Made by a program: the position numbers and the translations under genes | Part shown: positions 61,371 through 64,000 of the stretch, piece after piece | Numbering within the stretch: position 1 is the first letter of the stretch | How the letters are laid out: each line of letters opens with the position of its first letter | Notes under the pieces: model-generated | Told to the model about the DNA's origin: nothing | The model's database searches: none | Seen by the model: the letters and a program-made list of their open reading frames with translations, nothing else | DNA from: Paenibacillus sp. PL2-23 | Lineage (GTDB): Bacteria; Bacillota; Bacilli; Paenibacillales; Paenibacillaceae | NCBI RefSeq assembly: GCF_040834005.1 | Contig: NZ_CP162129.1 | Location: 3,558,001 to 3,622,000, forward strand | DNA length: 64,000 nt | Direction: 5' to 3'

Positions 61371-64000
61371 ATGACAATTAAGCCGCGTAGAACAGGAAAG
61401 GCCAGGAGGATTCTATTGCTAGGGCTAGGACTTATGGTTGGCATGCAAGCATTGGTGTTTACGCCAACTCCATCCCATGCCGCCGTTACGCCGCTGCCGG
61501 ATCCCAACAATCCAGCGATCTTCGACGACTTTGACGGTAACGGCCAATTCAAGCAAGCCTGGCAGAACTGGTACAACCAATCGGGAGGGACGGGAGCCTT
61601 CTCGAAGGTGACAGTAGACTCGCTCGTCGTCGGCAAATTCGCGCAGACGCCAGCCTCAAGCGCCTCACAGGCCAAGTTCGAGCCTTGGCACCAGACCATC
61701 AACCTGACGGGATATCGTTACCTGAATTTCAAGATGAAAAATCCCGGTTATCCAAACGCCCGCATTCGTATTGTCATCAACGATGGAGAGAGAAATTTCG
61801 ACCTGACCGGCGGCTTCGCAGCCGTGCCCACGACCTGGACCACTACGCAGATCGATCTGAACGCTCTATCGCCAGCCATAAACAAAAAGAAGATCCGCTT
61901 CGAGATTTGGTTGAAGCAAACGGCAACCGGCTACGGTGAAATTTTGATGGATGAGATCACGGCGACAACGGACAACACCGGCAATTCGCCTACGCTCGTT
62001 GCAGCTCCTCTTACTTCCAACTCGGGCACCATCAACAATCAGAATACGATGTATACCTTCAGAGCGACATACACCGACCAGGATAATAATAAGCCTCTCG
62101 CGATGCAGGTCGTCATCGACGACAAAGCATACGATATGCGCGAGGTCGATTACAGCGACACGGCTTACACGGACGGCAAGGAATATTTTTTCCTTCGCAA
62201 ACTGCCTGTCGGCACCAGCACTTACTACTTCCGCGCCGCTGACGGTTCATCCCCTGCCGCTTCCACAACTCCCGCGACTGCTCCAACCGTTACGCAATCG
62301 TCTTCTATTATCGACGTTACCGTAAGCCAAGTCGGCTACAGCTCGACCGCTTACAAAAATGCAATCATTACATCCACTACTTATCTGGGCGACAACAGCT
62401 ATCAAATCCTGAACGGCACCACTGTGGTGAAGTCGGGTCATATGCCTTACAGAGGAATGGTCTGGGGCAAATATGTGTACATGATTGAATTCCCGGAAAT
62501 TACGACGCTCGGAGACAACTACACGATAAAGACAAACGGCATCTCATCGTACCCGTTCCCGATTAAAACGAACGTCTGGGACGGCTACAAGGACGAGATG
62601 ACGGCATTCTATCGGATTCAGCGCGCCAGCGTGGCCACTTCCGATGTTTACCCGCCAGGGTACAGCACCATCCCGCCATCCGAAAAAGTGTTCCATCCCG
62701 CGGGACATCTGGACGATGCCATCAGCCTTGACGGCACGACTAGCTATGACCTGACAGGCGGTCATTACGACGCGGGCGACTACGGTAAATACGGCGCCAA
62801 TCAATGGGTAGGCGCAGAGATCGTCTTGGCTTATCTCCGGAACTTAGACTCCCCTAGCGTCAAGTTCGATAATGACAATAACGATATTCCCGACCTTATC
62901 GATGAAGCGATGTTTGCCAGCGATTATTTGGTGAAGTTCGCCAACCTATTCAACGGCGCAATGTACAACATCTCCCATCATGGGGCCTTCGTACACCCTC
63001 ACAAAGAAACCGATGGCATCCCGGGCAACTCGGACGACCGGAAGCTGCGTACCGATGTGCTCAGCGTAAAAGGCTCGGCCAAAGGCGCGGCAACGCTCGC
63101 CTCGACGGCGCGCGCGATTCGCACGGCAATAGCCGAAGGCGACGTTCCGACCTCTCTCTTCACGGATCTAAACGCAGCCGCCGACGAATACGAAGAAGCA
63201 GCGACTACGATGTACGACTTTATGGTCGCCAATCTGACCGCTCCTCAGCACGGGGACGTCAACAAATCAAGAATCTTCGCCGATGTCGAGATGTACCTGC
63301 TCACAAACGATGTGGCTTACAAAAACGCGGCAACGACTGCCGCCAATGCTCTCACGTTCGACGACCTGAGCTCGACCGCGTATTGGAGCATGCGGCCGAT
63401 CGCGCTCGCCGAATTCTATCCGGTGGCCGATACGGCGACGCAAGCACACATTCAGGACTTGCTCGAGGAGCAGTTCCATTACGTGTTGACGCTCATGGAC
63501 GATACGCCGTACGGCGTCATCAACCAGTTCAGCAACTTCGGCGTAAACGAGCCGCTTATGGCGTATATCGGGGATATGATGCGGTATTACGAGCTCTTCG
63601 GCGATCCCGATACGCTCCGCATCATTCAAAGAGCAATGTACTGGGTCTACGGGCAGAATCCATGGAATACTAGCTGGGTGTCCGGCATCGGTACCGACTA
63701 TGTCGACTTCCTCCACACGCGGTTGGACGAAGAAGCGAACTCGTCTGCCAATCAAGGGGTCGTCATCCCTGGCGCGATGGTCAGCGGCGCGAATATCAAA
63801 AATCCGAAGGATCAATTCAGCGTCAGTCCATGGTACGAAGACCGGTACGCGGGCGCGGACAATATGAGTCAGTGGCGATACAATGAGTACAGCGTCAATA
63901 TCCAAGCCGGCATGTTCTACACGGTTATGGGACTCAGCACGATTAATAATGAAGCATCTTCGGGGTCGAATCTGCCCGAGCTTCAAGTGTTTGGCCCGAC
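61371..64000 (+). CDS. Secreted GH9 cellulase (endoglucanase family), 3' end outside window
   Basis: At least 876 residues. A signal peptide (about 1-37, ending SHA) is followed by a carbohydrate-binding-like jelly roll (about 45-200), a linker, a beta-domain (about 205-310), and an Ig-like cellulase N-terminal domain (about 320-405; VTVSQVGYSSTAYKNAII). The GH9 (alpha/alpha)6 catalytic domain starts near 420. The nucleophile/base aspartates are in DLTGGHYDAGDYGKYG (about 462-477) and the acid glutamate is in RYNEYSVNIQAGM (about 840). It would cut cellulose or mixed beta-glucan outside the cell. ATG 61371 has GGAGG 7 bases upstream; an adjacent ATG is too close. Further modules may follow beyond the edge. 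Confidence 0.92.
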   Translation, partial: MTIKPRRTGKARRILLLGLGLMVGMQALVFTPTPSHAAVTPLPDPNNPAIFDDFDGNGQFKQAWQNWYNQSGGTGAFSKVTVDSLVVGKFAQTPASSASQAKFEPWHQTINLTGYRYLNFKMKNPGYPNARIRIVINDGERNFDLTGGFAAVPTTWTTTQIDLNALSPAINKKKIRFEIWLKQTATGYGEILMDEITATTDNTGNSPTLVAAPLTSNSGTINNQNTMYTFRATYTDQDNNKPLAMQVVIDDKAYDMREVDYSDTAYTDGKEYFFLRKLPVGTSTYYFRAADGSSPAASTTPATAPTVTQSSSIIDVTVSQVGYSSTAYKNAIITSTTYLGDNSYQILNGTTVVKSGHMPYRGMVWGKYVYMIEFPEITTLGDNYTIKTNGISSYPFPIKTNVWDGYKDEMTAFYRIQRASVATSDVYPPGYSTIPPSEKVFHPAGHLDDAISLDGTTSYDLTGGHYDAGDYGKYGANQWVGAEIVLAYLRNLDSPSVKFDNDNNDIPDLIDEAMFASDYLVKFANLFNGAMYNISHHGAFVHPHKETDGIPGNSDDRKLRTDVLSVKGSAKGAATLASTARAIRTAIAEGDVPTSLFTDLNAAADEYEEAATTMYDFMVANLTAPQHGDVNKSRIFADVEMYLLTNDVAYKNAATTAANALTFDDLSSTAYWSMRPIALAEFYPVADTATQAHIQDLLEEQFHYVLTLMDDTPYGVINQFSNFGVNEPLMAYIGDMMRYYELFGDPDTLRIIQRAMYWVYGQNPWNTSWVSGIGTDYVDFLHTRLDEEANSSANQGVVIPGAMVSGANIKNPKDQFSVSPWYEDRYAGADNMSQWRYNEYSVNIQAGMFYTVMGLSTINNEASSGSNLPELQVFGP

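Overview
The window reads as chromosomal DNA of a plant-polysaccharide-degrading, Gram-positive soil bacterium, most likely Paenibacillus or a close relative. The evidence is the S-layer-homology (SLH) domains, multi-domain secreted pectinases, YtcQ/YteP/YtcP-type sugar ABC transporters with an AraC-type membrane sensor, CcpA-type cre sites, strong AGGAGG ribosome sites, and moderately high GC with frequent GTG/TTG starts. No tRNA, rRNA or CRISPR array was seen.

Layout. 1-10.6 kb: the 5' part of a GH51 arabinofuranosidase, transketolase with a divergent LysR regulator, a TerC-family metal exporter, a small lipoprotein, a DUF1801 protein, a class-C beta-lactamase-fold hydrolase, and a PLP decarboxylase overlapping a chemoreceptor. 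11.0-14.8 kb: a Pro/Gly-rich protein, then a Fur-box-controlled iron-siderophore binding protein and a fused double permease with no ATPase. 14.8-21.9 kb: an SLH-anchored cohesin-like protein and, upstream in the same unit, a 1985-residue rhamnogalacturonan lyase / double acetylesterase that carries its own cohesin-like and degenerate dockerin modules. 22.3-30.7 kb: a myo-inositol operon (iolD-E-C-A-G-B) ending in a LacI-type regulator. 30.8-44.2 kb: a rhamnogalacturonan-oligosaccharide uptake operon (AraC-type sensor, binding protein, two permeases, a toroid lyase/hydrolase-like protein, GH105). One permease gene is split by a complete 3252-bp transposon with recognisable ends and a 6-bp target duplication. 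44.4-49.9 kb: a nicotianamine-synthase-like gene, a small P-loop kinase, and a membrane protein / histidine kinase / response regulator trio. 50-55.3 kb: a tandem-repeat coiled-coil protein, a GH8 exo-oligoxylanase, two uncharacterised genes and cytochrome bd (cydAB). 55.4-59.3 kb: a patch of damaged genes: a LacI regulator lacking its middle, a sugar permease whose partner survives only as a tail, and a decayed pectinesterase-SLH gene. 59.3 kb to the end: a helical-repeat protein, a 0.9-kb intergenic region with repeats and a gene scrap, and a GH9 cellulase running off the right edge.

How it fits together. The secreted lyase/esterase would cut and deacetylate rhamnogalacturonan I, and the SLH-cohesin partner could hold it at the cell wall. 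The YtcQ-type transporter would import the oligomers for GH105 to process inside. GH51, GH8, GH9 and the pectinesterase remnant target arabinan, xylan, cellulose and homogalacturonan. The transposon insertion and the damaged patch suggest that parts of this programme are being lost in this strain.
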